NCBI RefSeq assembly: GCF_003113895.1
Contig: NZ_BDUD01000002.1
Span: 1-64,000, forward strand
Length of the DNA stretch: 64,000 nt
Reading direction: 5' to 3'
DNA from: Nostoc commune NIES-4072
GTDB taxonomy: Bacteria; Cyanobacteriota; Cyanobacteriia; Cyanobacteriales; Nostocaceae
Below, one piece after another: positions 28,614 to 37,118 of the stretch. Made by a program: the position numbers and the translations under genes. Position 1 is the stretch's first letter. Each line of letters begins with the position of its first letter. Under the pieces are notes generated by a model that worked only from the letters and a program-made list of their open reading frames with translations, made no database searches and was not told where the DNA came from.

Positions 28614-28810
28614 TTAGCATCCTCCAATTCAACAAAAAATCCCGTACCAGTATTGCTAATCTTTACCTTTCTTTGATTTACTAAGGTTTGAATCACACTA
28701 AGACTAAATTTGATACTGCCCAATCGTGCGCTACCACCACAACGACCGAGATATTGTAGGCACAGCGAGGACTGGTCAGTAGGAGTGGGATAAGTTGATT
28801 TTCTCGGCAT
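28610..28810 (-). CDS. Small winged-helix-like protein, paralogue of 9110-9325
   Basis: 66 aa from the internal ATG at 28810. Shares LGRCGGSARLGSIKFSLSVI and the following V..SNTGTGFF wing with the 9110-9325 product. Translationally coupled to the next gene by a 4-base overlap. Confidence 0.6.
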   Translation of the reverse strand: MPRKSTYPTPTDQSSLCLQYLGRCGGSARLGSIKFSLSVIQTLVNQRKVKISNTGTGFFVELEDAK

Positions 28811-28818
28811 AATCTTGG

Positions 28819-29013
28819 CTATGACTTTATGATTTGTAAATGATGTGGATTGAAAAAGATTCCTTGACCCGTTGGCATATCTGAGAAATGAACACAAACC
28901 ATGCCGTGTCCTGAATACTGGATGACTGTACCTGTTTGCCCTAACCTTGGGTCTTTTTCTGTCAGTGCTTTAATGACTTTGACAACTGAATTAATTGGTG
29001 GAAGATTAGCCAT
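28819..29013 (-). CDS. Small beta-barrel (KOW/SH3-like) protein
   Basis: 64 aa from ATG at 29013. The sequence INSVVKVIKALTEKDPRLGQ then TGTVIQYSGHGMVCVHF has the G-rich beta pattern of KOW/SH3-like domains. It heads the minus-strand cluster and diverges from the nuclease gene at 29108. Confidence 0.55.
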   Translation of the reverse strand: MANLPPINSVVKVIKALTEKDPRLGQTGTVIQYSGHGMVCVHFSDMPTGQGIFFNPHHLQIIKS

Positions 29014-29107
29014 TTTTAATCCTTGGCTGAACAGCTTATTATGGAAGTACATCTGGTGAGTTATGACTTTAATAGTGGAAGTAGCTGATATTTGATAAAA
29101 TTCGTTT

Positions 29108-29899
29108 ATGTTTGATAACACCTGCAAATTTATCGCTGAAATGTATTCTCCTGATTTCGCCACTTGGCTATTAGGTGAACCGATTACTTTAACCAAATTA
29201 AGTCCTACAGAATTGTCTTTAGAACCTATTCGTGCTGATGCTTTAATCTTGTTGCAATCAGATGAAGTTGTTCTCCACATTGAATTTCAGACCAAACCAG
29301 ATGACGATATGCCGTTTCGGATGGCTGATTACCGTTTGAGGGTGTATCGCCGTTTTCCCAAGAAACGAATGCACCAAGTGGTAATTTACTTAGATAAAAC
29401 CGAATCGGAGAAAGTGTATCAAACTACTTTCATTGCTGGAAGTTTACAACATGAATTTTCAGTGATTCGTTTGTGGGAGCAACCGCCAGAGGTCTTTTTG
29501 GCAGCACCAGGATTACTGCCGTTTGCGGTTTTGAGTGCTACTGAGAATAAAGTTGCTACATTACAACAGTCATCTGCTGCTGTTGACAAAATTCCTGACA
29601 GGCGAACACAAAGTAATATTGCTGCCGCCTCTGCAATTCTGGCTGGGTTAGTATTAGAAAAAGATGTAATTGAGCGTTTATTCAGGAGAGACATAATGCG
29701 TGAGTCTGTGATTTACCAACAAATTAAAACCGAAGGTAAGGAAGAAGGGCGAGAAGAAGGAAGTCAACAAAAAGCTCATGAAATTGCCCGAAACTTACTA
29801 ATTGAAGGGATGACAGTAGAAGCGGTTGCTCGAATTACTGGTTTATCAGTAGAAGTGGTGCAACAATTACAGAAGGGAGAATCCGAGAATCAAGGGTGA
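29108..29899 (+). CDS. Rpn-family recombination-promoting nuclease-like protein
   Basis: 263 aa. The N-terminal PD-(D/E)xK core shows RADALILLQSDEVVLHIEFQTKPD, with Asp and the ExQ pair of this family, and MPFRMADYRLRVYRR. The C-terminal end is a helical segment (EGMTVEAVARITGLSVEVVQQLQ) typical of cyanobacterial members. Known relatives are DNA endonucleases associated with mobile elements. Complete in length, with divergent promoter space to 29013. Confidence 0.8.
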   Translation: MFDNTCKFIAEMYSPDFATWLLGEPITLTKLSPTELSLEPIRADALILLQSDEVVLHIEFQTKPDDDMPFRMADYRLRVYRRFPKKRMHQVVIYLDKTESEKVYQTTFIAGSLQHEFSVIRLWEQPPEVFLAAPGLLPFAVLSATENKVATLQQSSAAVDKIPDRRTQSNIAAASAILAGLVLEKDVIERLFRRDIMRESVIYQQIKTEGKEEGREEGSQQKAHEIARNLLIEGMTVEAVARITGLSVEVVQQLQKGESENQG

Positions 29900-29945
29900 T
29901 TTTGATACGATTCTTGTACTGAAGTGGATCGCTCCAAGTTTAAAA

Positions 29946-30357
29946 TTAATGATGTACGCTAAGTTCAGGCAATTGTGCAAGCGCACCTTCCATCCATGCT
30001 TGAATCGCTTCCATTTCAGAAACACCTCGTAATACAGTATCGATTACCTGTTTCTGATAAGAGTTAGCAGCATGATCCGGATGTCCAAATTTATTCCCAG
30101 CCCAAGCCAAGCACATGGTTTTCACTAATTCATCAATCTTGGTAGTATCAAGCTCACTTGGGAGCAACGCGAAAAAGTGAGATCGGGGTTTAGTTCTCAA
30201 TTACACCCCTATATTCTCAACAAAATCTGGTTTTTTAGTTGCGATCGCATCCTGAAACAAGCTATATACGTCCCAGATTTTAGCACCTCACAAAATCGCG
30301 TTGCTCCCCTCTTGGATCATCCAACTGGGCTTCTTGAAGAGGAAATAGGCTAATCAT
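29946..30357 (-). pseudogene. Hypothetical gene split by a MITE
   Basis: The 5' piece (ATG at 30357, MISLFPLQEAQLDDPR) lies above MITE copy 7. The 3' piece below it reads SELDTTKIDELVKTMCLAWA and ends ELSVHH. There is no target duplication, so some codons may be missing. Family not recognised. Confidence 0.5.
30160..30308 (+). mobile_element. 149-bp MITE, copy 7 (no target duplication)
   Basis: Flanks AGCTCACTT and CTCTTGGAT differ. Confidence 0.95.
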
Positions 30358-30405
30358 ATTTGATGTGCCATGATGATTTGAGTTGTCATAGATTTTGTTG
30401 TAGAG

Positions 30406-30435
30406 GCGATTGCATTTTTCTTGGACTGCAATCGC
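30406..30435. terminator. Hairpin GCGATTGCA/TGCAATCGC (1 of 3)
   Basis: 9-bp perfect stem with 12-nt loop, followed by TTTTCTCACTTTT. A similar hairpin occurs at 30589-30620 and a related one at 31231-31271. It may act as a terminator or a mobile repeat. Confidence 0.5.
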
Positions 30436-30588
30436 TTTTCTCACTTTTAGGGCTAGGGATTCCTTACACCTCTGCATTCGCATCTGTAGCAGGTAGGAGA
30501 GTTTTCCTCTGACAGTCACCTACTTGAAATGAGAGGTTACTTGCTGTACTTTGTGTCATGATTGTATTTATTCGAGATTAACCTCGTT

Positions 30589-30620
30589 GGCGATTGCAAT
30601 TCTTTTGGTGTGCAATCGCC
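30589..30620. terminator. Hairpin GGCGATTGCA/TGCAATCGCC (2 of 3)
   Basis: 10-bp perfect stem, 12-nt loop. It sits just after the stop of the minus-strand gene 30639-31205, suggesting a terminator for it. Confidence 0.55.
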
Positions 30621-30638
30621 CTTTCTACCTTCAGCAAC

Positions 30639-31205
30639 TTACGCCGCTACTGTCGCTCGAACTCCCAACGACGCAATTACATCTTTTGCACTGCCAGCAA
30701 CCCGATTCACCCCGTACTGTCTGGGTCTTGCGTACCAGACTTGTTGATTACACCCGACGAAGCCGACAAAGCGCCCGTCTTGGTAGAGTTTGGTGCTGAA
30801 ACTTAACCAGTCAATCTCACCGTGATATAGACCAAAAACAGCGCAGGCTTTTTCCAATTCATCGCTCAATCGTTCATTTCGTTCCCGTGGGGTTTCTGGT
30901 AACGTGGCTTTGACCTCTGCAACTCTTGTAGCGAACCAGTTGCGATCAAATGGGAGCCGTCCGCCACCGACTAACTGCACCCAAACGGTAATACCGCCTT
31001 CAATCCAGATTGTACGAACGGATTCGGGTTGGACTTCAATAATCTCGCCAATGATGCGGCGATCTCTGCTGGTGAGGGGGTCTTGGGTTGGGGCTACAGC
31101 TTCAGCTTGGGTTTCGAGGTGGCTGTACAGTTCTGCTTGGGCGAGGGCTTGTTCATCAATAGAAGAACTAAGAATTGCTTGCTGTGTATGTGTTGTATAA
31201 GGCAT
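30639..31205 (-). CDS. Hypothetical plasmid protein
   Basis: 188 aa from ATG 31205 (MPYTTHTQQAI). It has a disordered first 40 residues, then a beta domain (RRIIGEIIEVQPESVRTIWI, GITVWVQLVGGG) and a helical tail. No catalytic motif was recognised. Flanked by hairpins on both sides, so probably monocistronic. Confidence 0.6.
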   Translation of the reverse strand: MPYTTHTQQAILSSSIDEQALAQAELYSHLETQAEAVAPTQDPLTSRDRRIIGEIIEVQPESVRTIWIEGGITVWVQLVGGGRLPFDRNWFATRVAEVKATLPETPRERNERLSDELEKACAVFGLYHGEIDWLSFSTKLYQDGRFVGFVGCNQQVWYARPRQYGVNRVAGSAKDVIASLGVRATVAA

Positions 31206-31230
31206 AATAGAGTTCCTTGATAAAAGGGTA

Positions 31231-31271
31231 AAAGGCGATCGCAAACTTTCTCAGGGTGGGCGATTGCCTTT
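31231..31271. repeat. Hairpin AAAGGCGATCGC/GCGATTGCCTTT (3 of 3)
   Basis: 12-bp stem with one mismatch, containing a HIP1-like core. Lies in the 5' region of the minus-strand gene. Confidence 0.5.
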
Positions 31272-31302
31272 GTTATGTGTGCAAACCTTTATATTTACTA
31301 TG

Positions 31303-31386
31303 TTAGTACTAGTTAGTACGCTTGTCAATATAGTTAGTACAAAACCCCAGTCCAATATATTTCCTGATAGAATAAATCGTACTAAC
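31303..31386. promoter_or_regulatory. Operator-like GTTAGTAC repeats
   Basis: GTTAGTAC occurs at about 31300, 31312 and 31333, and its complement GTACTAAC at about 31378, all upstream of the ribbon-helix-helix gene. Further copies (GTACTAACTAG) lie just after it near 31761. This is the layout of an autoregulated RHH operator. Confidence 0.5.
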
Positions 31387-31421
31387 GGCTTGTGATAACC
31401 TAAAACAAAAGGAGATTGTCT

Positions 31422-31652
31422 ATGGCTATTGAATCTCGTCTAACGATTCGCATTGAAGAGGAGATACGAACAGCTTTTCGGTCTAAAGTCGAAGCGCAGG
31501 GCAAAACTGTTACAGATGTACTTTTAAAATTTATTAAAGAATATGTAGAGACAGAAAATTCGGAAAATGGCCATGATGTAGCTCAGATTGAGCAAAGAGT
31601 TCAAAGACTTGAATCTCTTGTAGAGGAATGCCTGGGGGAATTAGTCGCCTGA
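31422..31652 (+). CDS. Ribbon-helix-helix (CopG/RelB-like) DNA-binding protein
   Basis: 76 aa. Residues 5-45 (RLTIRIEEEIRTAFRSKVEA, KTVTDVLLKFIKEYV) match the RHH fold, with a C-terminal coiled coil. Start at 31422 follows AAAGGAGA. Likely an autoregulated repressor or orphan antitoxin. A terminator follows and no toxin partner is adjacent. Confidence 0.75.
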   Translation: MAIESRLTIRIEEEIRTAFRSKVEAQGKTVTDVLLKFIKEYVETENSENGHDVAQIEQRVQRLESLVEECLGELVA

Positions 31653-31714
31653 GAGAGGAGAACACCACTCTCAGGCAATGGCGTGATCACATTATTAACA
31701 CTGTTATCAAAGAC

Positions 31715-31748
31715 AAACCCGCCGAGCATTAGGTGGGTTTTGTTTTTT
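31715..31748 (+). terminator. Rho-independent terminator
   Basis: AAACCCGCC pairs with GGTGGGTTT (one G-T pair) and is followed by TGTTTTTTA, 63 bases after the RHH gene. Confidence 0.75.
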
Positions 31749-32190
31749 ATAGATCACAGCGTACTAACTAGTGCTAACATAATTTCTTAGTTATGTACGA
31801 GGTTATACAGTTATGAATCCCACGCCATCTTTATTTGAGTCACTAGAAAACTTTATTGACATATTTACTCTTGGACTAAGTTAAAAGCGATCGCCTCCCG
31901 CCAAGAAGAACAATCGCCCAGACTAATCCTTTAACTGCCAAGGGGAGCAACGCGATTTTGTGAGGTGCTAAAATCTGGGACGTATATAGCTTGTTTCAGG
32001 ATGCGATCGCAACTAAAAAACCAGATTTTGTTGAGAATATAGGGGTGTAATTGAGAACTAAACCCCGATCTCACTTTTTCGCGTTGCTCCCACCAGCTAA
32101 CTTGTTGGCAAGTTAGAAAGTTATACTCCTGCCCTGTATGCTAGATGTAGAAGAGTACATTATTGTTCAAGGCTTGGTAATAATTAAAAT
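31749..32190. other. Intergenic region with remnant start and MITE
   Basis: Contains GTACTAACTAG repeats, a short plus-strand frame from ATG 31813 (MNPTPSLFESLENFIDIFT) that stops soon after, then MITE copy 8 at 31943. The short frame is probably the start of a lost gene. Confidence 0.4.
31943..32091 (-). mobile_element. 149-bp MITE, copy 8 (no target duplication)
   Basis: Flanks ACTGCCAAG and ACCAGCTAA differ. Confidence 0.95.
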
Positions 32191-32532
32191 ATGGTTATCA
32201 ATTTCTCCTCCGTAACGTTACCTCAGTCTGAAAACTTGAAGTTACATATCCTACTGTCACGTAACAATGAAGGAAATGTAATAGCTTCTGTCCTAGAATT
32301 TCCCAACACTCAGGTTGAAGCACCTACTACTGAACAAGCTGTGCAAGAATTGAAAAAACTTTTGTCAACTCGTCTTGAGAAGATAGAAATTATTCCATTA
32401 GAAATTCAATTATCTCAAAACGAAGCAGAAAATCCCTGGATGAAATTTGCGGGTGTGTTTAAAGACGATGCAGATTTTGCTGAAATTGCTAATAATCTCA
32501 GAGCAGAACGTAACGCAGTAGATGAAGATTAA
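32191..32532 (+). CDS. Putative antitoxin of a PIN toxin
   Basis: 113 aa. The N-terminal half resembles a HicB-like ferredoxin fold (VIASVLEFPNTQVEAPTTEQ AVQELKKLL). The C-terminal half (NPWMKFAGVFKDDADFAEI) is the kind of extension that binds PIN-domain toxins. It lies 36 bases before the PIN gene and is presumably its neutraliser. Confidence 0.7.
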   Translation: MVINFSSVTLPQSENLKLHILLSRNNEGNVIASVLEFPNTQVEAPTTEQAVQELKKLLSTRLEKIEIIPLEIQLSQNEAENPWMKFAGVFKDDADFAEIANNLRAERNAVDED

Positions 32533-32568
32533 AAGGCTGAGGATTAGATTCAGATTGAGAAATGCAGG

Positions 32569-32997
32569 ATGAGTTTTTATATACTCGACACAGACCATGT
32601 TTCGCTTTTACTTCAAGGAAACCAAGCTGTTATATCTAAAGTTGCTCAAGTTTATCCCAATCTGGCTATCACCATTGTCACAGTTCAAGAAATTTTTAAC
32701 GGGTGGGTAGTCAAAATTAATGACCGGACTGAATCTGCCAACTTAGTAAACCTTTACACTAAACTGTGGACTACTCAAGAATATTTCAAAGGAGTGAGAA
32801 TACTCAACTTTGATGCTGCTGCCTACACTTGCCACCAAGGTTTACTCAGAGAAAACCAGCAACTAAATAAAAAAAGGCTACAGAAAGATTTGCGAATAGC
32901 TGCGATCGCTCTAAGGGCAAATGCGGTGATGGTTACTCGTAACCAAAAGGATTTCTCTCAAATTCCCAATTTGGTGCTGGAGGATTGGACACATTGA
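32569..32997 (+). CDS. vapC: VapC-type PIN-domain ribonuclease toxin
   Basis: 142 aa, full length. PIN acidic residues are visible in YILDTDHVSLLL, in TVQEIFNGW, in QKDLRIAAIAL and after TRNQKDF. Such toxins cleave tRNA or rRNA with Mg2+. The upstream antitoxin-like gene forms the pair. Confidence 0.85.
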   Translation: MSFYILDTDHVSLLLQGNQAVISKVAQVYPNLAITIVTVQEIFNGWVVKINDRTESANLVNLYTKLWTTQEYFKGVRILNFDAAAYTCHQGLLRENQQLNKKRLQKDLRIAAIALRANAVMVTRNQKDFSQIPNLVLEDWTH

Positions 32998-33188
32998 CTA
33001 CATCCTCTGCTATCAATTTTGATATCAAAGTAGGAAATTACAGACATACTATTACTAATCGATACCATTAAACTTCCGCAAGGAGTATTTAGCTCCCTAC
33101 TCCATGTTTTGATTGATGCCCCTGGTGAGTGCCGTATGATATTCGTTATTGGAAAGGTGCATTATCAATAACGAAGCAGTAAGCATTT

Positions 33189-33530
33189 ATGCCTAACGAG
33201 CTAATATTTGGTGAGCTAGTTAAAGTTGAATTGGAGGCGTGTTTAGATGCGCCGATCGCAAGATATTTTGACGCGCAGCTTGACAAAGATCCAGATGTGT
33301 TGGCGCAGTTGTTGGCAGATAAACGCAATCCCAATACTCGACGGGCTTATGAAAAGGATTTGAAAGATTTTTTTTTGAAGATGACAGGCTTACCGCCAAC
33401 TGGTGATAGTGTGCTGGAGTTTTTGCACTTGCAGCGAGAGCAAGCGGTGATGGTGGTGCTGAAATATAAGGCGATGTTGATTAAATCTGGGTTGCGGGAG
33501 GCAACCATCAATCGACGGTTGGCAGCGAGC
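33189..33530 (+). pseudogene. Tyrosine recombinase (integrase) N-terminal fragment
   Basis: About 112 residues including the SAM-like arm-binding domain (NTRRAYEKDLKDFFLKMTG, then ATINRRLAA). At about 33527 it runs into the minus-strand HTH gene, so the catalytic domain is lost. Confidence 0.75.
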
Positions 33531-33924
33531 GATCTTGGCAGTCAGTGCGAGGAATTGCGAACTGATTTTGTTGTACTTCGTTTTCTAAACTTTGTTCACT
33601 CTGGCGGTCTTCTGAAAGCTGATTTTCAAATCTGGTTTTCACACTTGGCATGTCCAAAGTACTACGCCACCGACGCTCTAGTGCTAATTGAAAGTTGGTC
33701 TTAGTAACCTTTTCACCCAAAGCTTCTGTCAGCAATTTCCACAGCTTTGGTCCCACGGTCTGCTTTAAGTAAGTTACCGAATAACTTGTTTCTTTGGCAA
33801 TTTCCTCATAGGTCTTGTTTTGCCATGAACCTTGTAGAATAGCAATTTCAGCATGATTTAACCTTGTTCCAGCCTTGGTAAAGACTGCTTCATCTGCTAC
33901 TTCCAGTCCTTGTTCAAAGTTCAT
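33508..33924 (-). pseudogene. vWA-MoxR/NB-ARC-type N-terminal HTH fragment
   Basis: Residues 12-75 (TRLNHAEIAILQGSWQNKTY, then EEIAKETSYSVTYLKQTVGP KLW) form the HTH found at the N-terminus of many cyanobacterial STAND and TIR-like proteins. The same pattern opens the STAND gene at 62846. The product ends after about 120 residues with out-of-place sequence at the integrase junction, so its effector or NTPase part is missing. Confidence 0.7.
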
Positions 33925-34156
33925 AAATTGCAATATTGGTACTGTAAGGATGTAAGCATGAAGTACCAAGCATTATCAATACTTTACCATAACTTCATAC
34001 GAGCTTTTACGAACTTTATGCGAACTTATATATATCGACAATTATGAGTAAATATTAGAAACTAATTTTTAGATTAGTCATTGAGTGATCTGAAGAATTC
34101 AGAAATCGATGACTATAAAGTTTTCAAATTTGGATATAACTTAAGAATTTCAGGGA

Positions 34157-34367
34157 ATGTATAACAATTTGTTTTCAGCTAATTTGCTTAAATTCACCAC
34201 TTTAGTTGACCTTTTAAGAGACAAAGCACTCAACCAATCAAGTCAACTGGCTTTTACCTTTCTAGTGGACGGAGAAAAAGAAGAAGTAAGCCTAACTTAT
34301 CAAGAGTTAGACCAAAAGGCAAAGGCCATTGCTGTGGTGCTTCAAAGTATGAAAGCCACTGGAGAAA
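34157..34367 (+). pseudogene. AMP-dependent ligase (FAAL/NRPS-type), N-terminal fragment
   Basis: 70 residues (FTTLVDLLRDKALNQSSQLA, FLVDGEKEEVSLTYQELDQK) match the start of a fatty-acyl-AMP ligase or adenylation domain of a lipopeptide or polyketide cluster. It is cut off at a MITE, after which unrelated sequence follows. Confidence 0.75.
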
Positions 34368-34516
34368 GGGAGCAACGCGAAAAAGTGAGATCGGGGTTTA
34401 GTTCTCAATTACACCCCTATATTCTCAACAAAATCTGGTTTTTTAGTTGCGATCGCATCCTGAAACAAGCTATATACGTCCCAGATTTTAGCACCTCACA
34501 AAATCGCGTTGCTCCC
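34368..34516 (+). mobile_element. 149-bp MITE, copy 9 (no target duplication, chimeric junction)
   Basis: A ligase fragment on the left and a CHASE2 fragment on the right; flanks CTGGAGAAA and ACTACCAAG differ. Confidence 0.95.
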
Positions 34517-34720
34517 ACTACCAAGAGTGTTTTGACAATATTGCTGGCAAGCTTTTTGGTAACAAGTTTGGTTATGGGGGTGCGGTATTGGGGTTATCTG
34601 CAAACATCGGAATTACAAGCGTTTGACCATTTTATGCAACTGCGATCGCATCTCGTCACAGAAAAACCTGACGAGCGGATTTTAATTATTACTATTGATG
34701 AAGCAGATATTCAGGGTTAG
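34517..34720 (+). pseudogene. CHASE2-domain protein fragment
   Basis: 67 residues: a membrane helix (TILLASFLVTSLVMGVRY), then LQAFDHFMQLRSH and ERILIITIDEADIQ, the typical start of a CHASE2 sensor domain. The 5' end is lost at the MITE and the 3' end at the ISAs1-like element. Confidence 0.75.
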
Positions 34721-34750
34721 CGCGTCTCAAACCCTATTGACAAATGGATT

Positions 34751-35968
34751 CTAGGAGAGTGTTGAGTTTGGGAGAGCCGTCGCTAAGACAGAAACCATAT
34801 ACTGATCATTCATCGCGGCTCGCCGTGATTTTTGGCGGATACTGCGATGAAAAGATGTTTCTCGTTCTAAGGCATTGAGAGCAATCCGACGTAGTAAAGC
34901 AAAATTCTGTGGGCTGTGCAGAGAACGAATTCGACATTCATCTTCATTAAAAGTGACATCTAATGTCCAATGAACAGAATTTTCAATACCCCAGTGCTGT
35001 CGAATTGCACTACCAATCTTGTGAGCATCGCAGGCGAGACTAGTAATATAAAATTGCACCTCATGGGTAGTCTGATTCCAATGCTGAATCGAACGCACTA
35101 CCATAACTACTGTTGTCAAACTAGTCCACAAATCTTGTTCATGAAGTGCAGGAAGTTTTGACACTGGCACGGTGTAAACCTGACGATTTTCGACTCGGTG
35201 ATGCCCTTTTTCTACCCGTTGACTAACATTCACATCAACATCTTTAAACCCAAGAGATTGTGCTATTTCAAACCAATTTTTCACTTGTTGATGCAGCGTA
35301 GGGTGATTATCTTTCAGGCTCAAAATGTAATCAGAACCAGCCGCGATGATTTTCTGGGCAATCGATTTTTGTGTACCCATTGCATCAATTGTGATGATGC
35401 AGCCAGATATGTCTAGCATTTCTAACAGTGCTGGAATTGCGGTGATTTCATTGGATTTGTCACTGACCTTTGTTTGTCCCAAGACCAGACGGTGTTCACT
35501 CGACCAGGCACTGACCGTATGTAAAGCTTTTAGCTGAGATTCCCGATCATATGAGCCTCTATGAGTTTTGCCATCTATGGCTACTACTTCTACTCCCAAT
35601 TTCTCAATTAATGATTGTACCCACTCCCGAAAACATTGCTCAAATTCTTTTGGGTTAATTCTTTCAAACACCCTCCTAAAAGTATCGGGGCTGGGTATCC
35701 CAAATGGTAGTTGTAAAAATGTTTTCAACCACTCCTGTTTATTGATTCCATACTCTTCAATATCTTCCCAACCTGACGCTCCTGCTATTACTGCCAAAAT
35801 CGCTATGGTGATGATATCTGTGAGTAAATGATATCTTGTCCTTTCCACTCTGGGGTCTTTTATTTGTGTGAAGTATTCCTGAAACTTAGTGGTAATGTCT
35901 TTACTATCTATGCTAGGTGCAAAAGATGCTTTGGTTTTGCTTTTCTTGTTCTCAAATCCTATTGGCAT
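34751..35968 (-). CDS. ISAs1-family transposase
   Basis: 405 aa, normal for the family and apparently intact. N-terminal domain YFTQIKDPRVERTRYHLLTD and GASGWEDIEEYG. Catalytic Asp in VVAIDGKTHRGS, second Asp in CIITIDAMGTQ, Glu region near QHWGIENSVHWTLDVTFNED. A DDE enzyme that moves the element by cut-and-paste or copy. Probably the only complete transposase in the window. Confidence 0.9.
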   Translation of the reverse strand: MPIGFENKKSKTKASFAPSIDSKDITTKFQEYFTQIKDPRVERTRYHLLTDIITIAILAVIAGASGWEDIEEYGINKQEWLKTFLQLPFGIPSPDTFRRVFERINPKEFEQCFREWVQSLIEKLGVEVVAIDGKTHRGSYDRESQLKALHTVSAWSSEHRLVLGQTKVSDKSNEITAIPALLEMLDISGCIITIDAMGTQKSIAQKIIAAGSDYILSLKDNHPTLHQQVKNWFEIAQSLGFKDVDVNVSQRVEKGHHRVENRQVYTVPVSKLPALHEQDLWTSLTTVVMVVRSIQHWNQTTHEVQFYITSLACDAHKIGSAIRQHWGIENSVHWTLDVTFNEDECRIRSLHSPQNFALLRRIALNALERETSFHRSIRQKSRRAAMNDQYMVSVLATALPNSTLS

Positions 35969-35989
35969 GACTTTGATCTTGCACCTAGA

Positions 35990-36230
35990 TGAATTAAATC
36001 TTACCCTACCTCAGATAGCGCCACTTTCTTTTAAACTAATTCTCAATTGTAGTCTTTCCCCATGTATTACACGGAAACAAGACTCCGACCATGCCTATTA
36101 ATAGGTAAATAACAGCCTCTAAATGAATTCAATTTAATTTCATGGAGTACATCCAACAAATTAATTTCCTTTTTCCATGTAATACACCGTTAATCTCAAA
36201 CCTTTCCCCAAGTATTACACGGTATTAGCT
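35990..36230. repeat. GTATTACACGG repeats inside the IS upstream region
   Basis: Three related units with a CTTTCCCC-like lead occur at 36054-36074, 36170-36189 (variant GTAATACACCG) and 36201-36222. They lie in the roughly 400-bp leader between transposase start and right IS end. Confidence 0.55.
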
Positions 36231-36370
36231 TGATTAAGATCCAGAATCAGGTTGTTTCCTTGGACAGTAAGCTATTAATTCCTCTCACCGTTCAATCAGG
36301 AGCGAACGTACAGTACAGTTCCTAATTCAAACAAATCCCCTTGTCAATAGGGTTTGAGACGCGCTAACCC

Positions 36371-36560
36371 TGTCAGTGAAGCGCACATCGATATCCCTGA
36401 TGGGCTAAATCAATCCGCAATCAAGCAGCACATAGTAGACCGCTACAACACTGGGGAAATGTCCACAGATATGAACATTTTCCAAGTGGATTTTGAATCT
36501 ATCAACGCTCGAATTGTCAAAGAACATTCTTCAATACTGTTGGGAGAAAAGCATGATTGA
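36371..36560 (+). pseudogene. Hypothetical gene, 5' part removed by the IS
   Basis: 62 codons open from the IS end (VSEAHIDIPDGLNQSAIKQH ...) to TGA at 36560. Stop overlaps the ATG of the next gene (ATGATTGA), so they were an operon. Family unknown. Confidence 0.5.
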
Positions 36561-36969
36561 CCACATTAACACGCTTCAAACAAGTTGGTATCTCTCCCCG
36601 CCTTGGGGCAATCTCCAATTCGCAATTCGCAAGTCGCAATTCGCAATTAATATCAGTGAGAACTGGAACTCATCACTGATTGAACACCACGCTCATCTTG
36701 TTAACAATATTAGCTCTGTACTCAATGAGTCAATTTCTAATTTTTCCCCAATTGCGAATTGCGAACTGCGAATTGCGAATTGGTATCACGCTACACAAAA
36801 CCAAATCATCGGTACTGGAGAATTAGAAGCCATCAAAGTGCAAAAACCTGCCTTCGTTTTGGGCGAAAGAGTAATGCTCTGTTCTCACGATAAGGGAACA
36901 AAGCAACGGCTGATTTTGGGGATTGCACAGCAAGCAATTCGCAATTCGCAATTCGCAGTTCGCAATTAA
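36553..36969 (+). CDS. Hypothetical protein with repeat-encoded insertions
   Basis: 138 aa. The core (TSWYLSPPWGNL, NQIIGTGELEAIKVQKPAFV, LGERVMLCSHDKGTKQRLI) looks natural. It is interspersed with segments coded by heptamer repeats (QFAIRKSQFAINI, IANCELRIANW, AIRNSQFAVRN). The last repeat supplies the stop. Function unknown. Confidence 0.55.
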   Translation: MIDHINTLQTSWYLSPPWGNLQFAIRKSQFAINISENWNSSLIEHHAHLVNNISSVLNESISNFSPIANCELRIANWYHATQNQIIGTGELEAIKVQKPAFVLGERVMLCSHDKGTKQRLILGIAQQAIRNSQFAVRN

Positions 36970-37118
36970 TACCAATGAATAAAGATGCTAAATCTGAGTT
37001 TAAGATGCTAAGTACTTCTCCATTATTAAATGAAAGACTTTTTCTCTTAAACAAGGGGAATTACTTGGATAATTCACATTTAATTAATTGCGAATTGCGA
37101 ATTGCGAATTGCGAATTG
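36618..37118. repeat. Four STRR arrays of the AATTCGC/GCGAATT heptamer in alternating orientation
   Basis: Arrays at 36618-36651 (AATTCGC orientation), 36749-36782 (GCGAATT), 36936-36968 (AATTCGC) and 37084-37118 (GCGAATT). Each neighbouring pair is an inverted repeat that can form a long hairpin in RNA or single-stranded DNA. Confidence 0.85.

Larger units (their letters stand above)
34714..36370 (-). mobile_element. ISAs1-family insertion sequence
   Basis: 30-bp perfect inverted repeats (starting GGGTTAGCGCGTCTCAAACC) bound a 1,657-bp element with one transposase gene. Flanks do not show a target duplication and carry different genes, so flanking DNA was probably lost. Confidence 0.85.

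Noticed and set aside
36618..37118. Heptamer arrays considered as a CRISPR array
   Set aside because: Units are tandem without unique spacers and no cas genes are present; they are STRR repeats.
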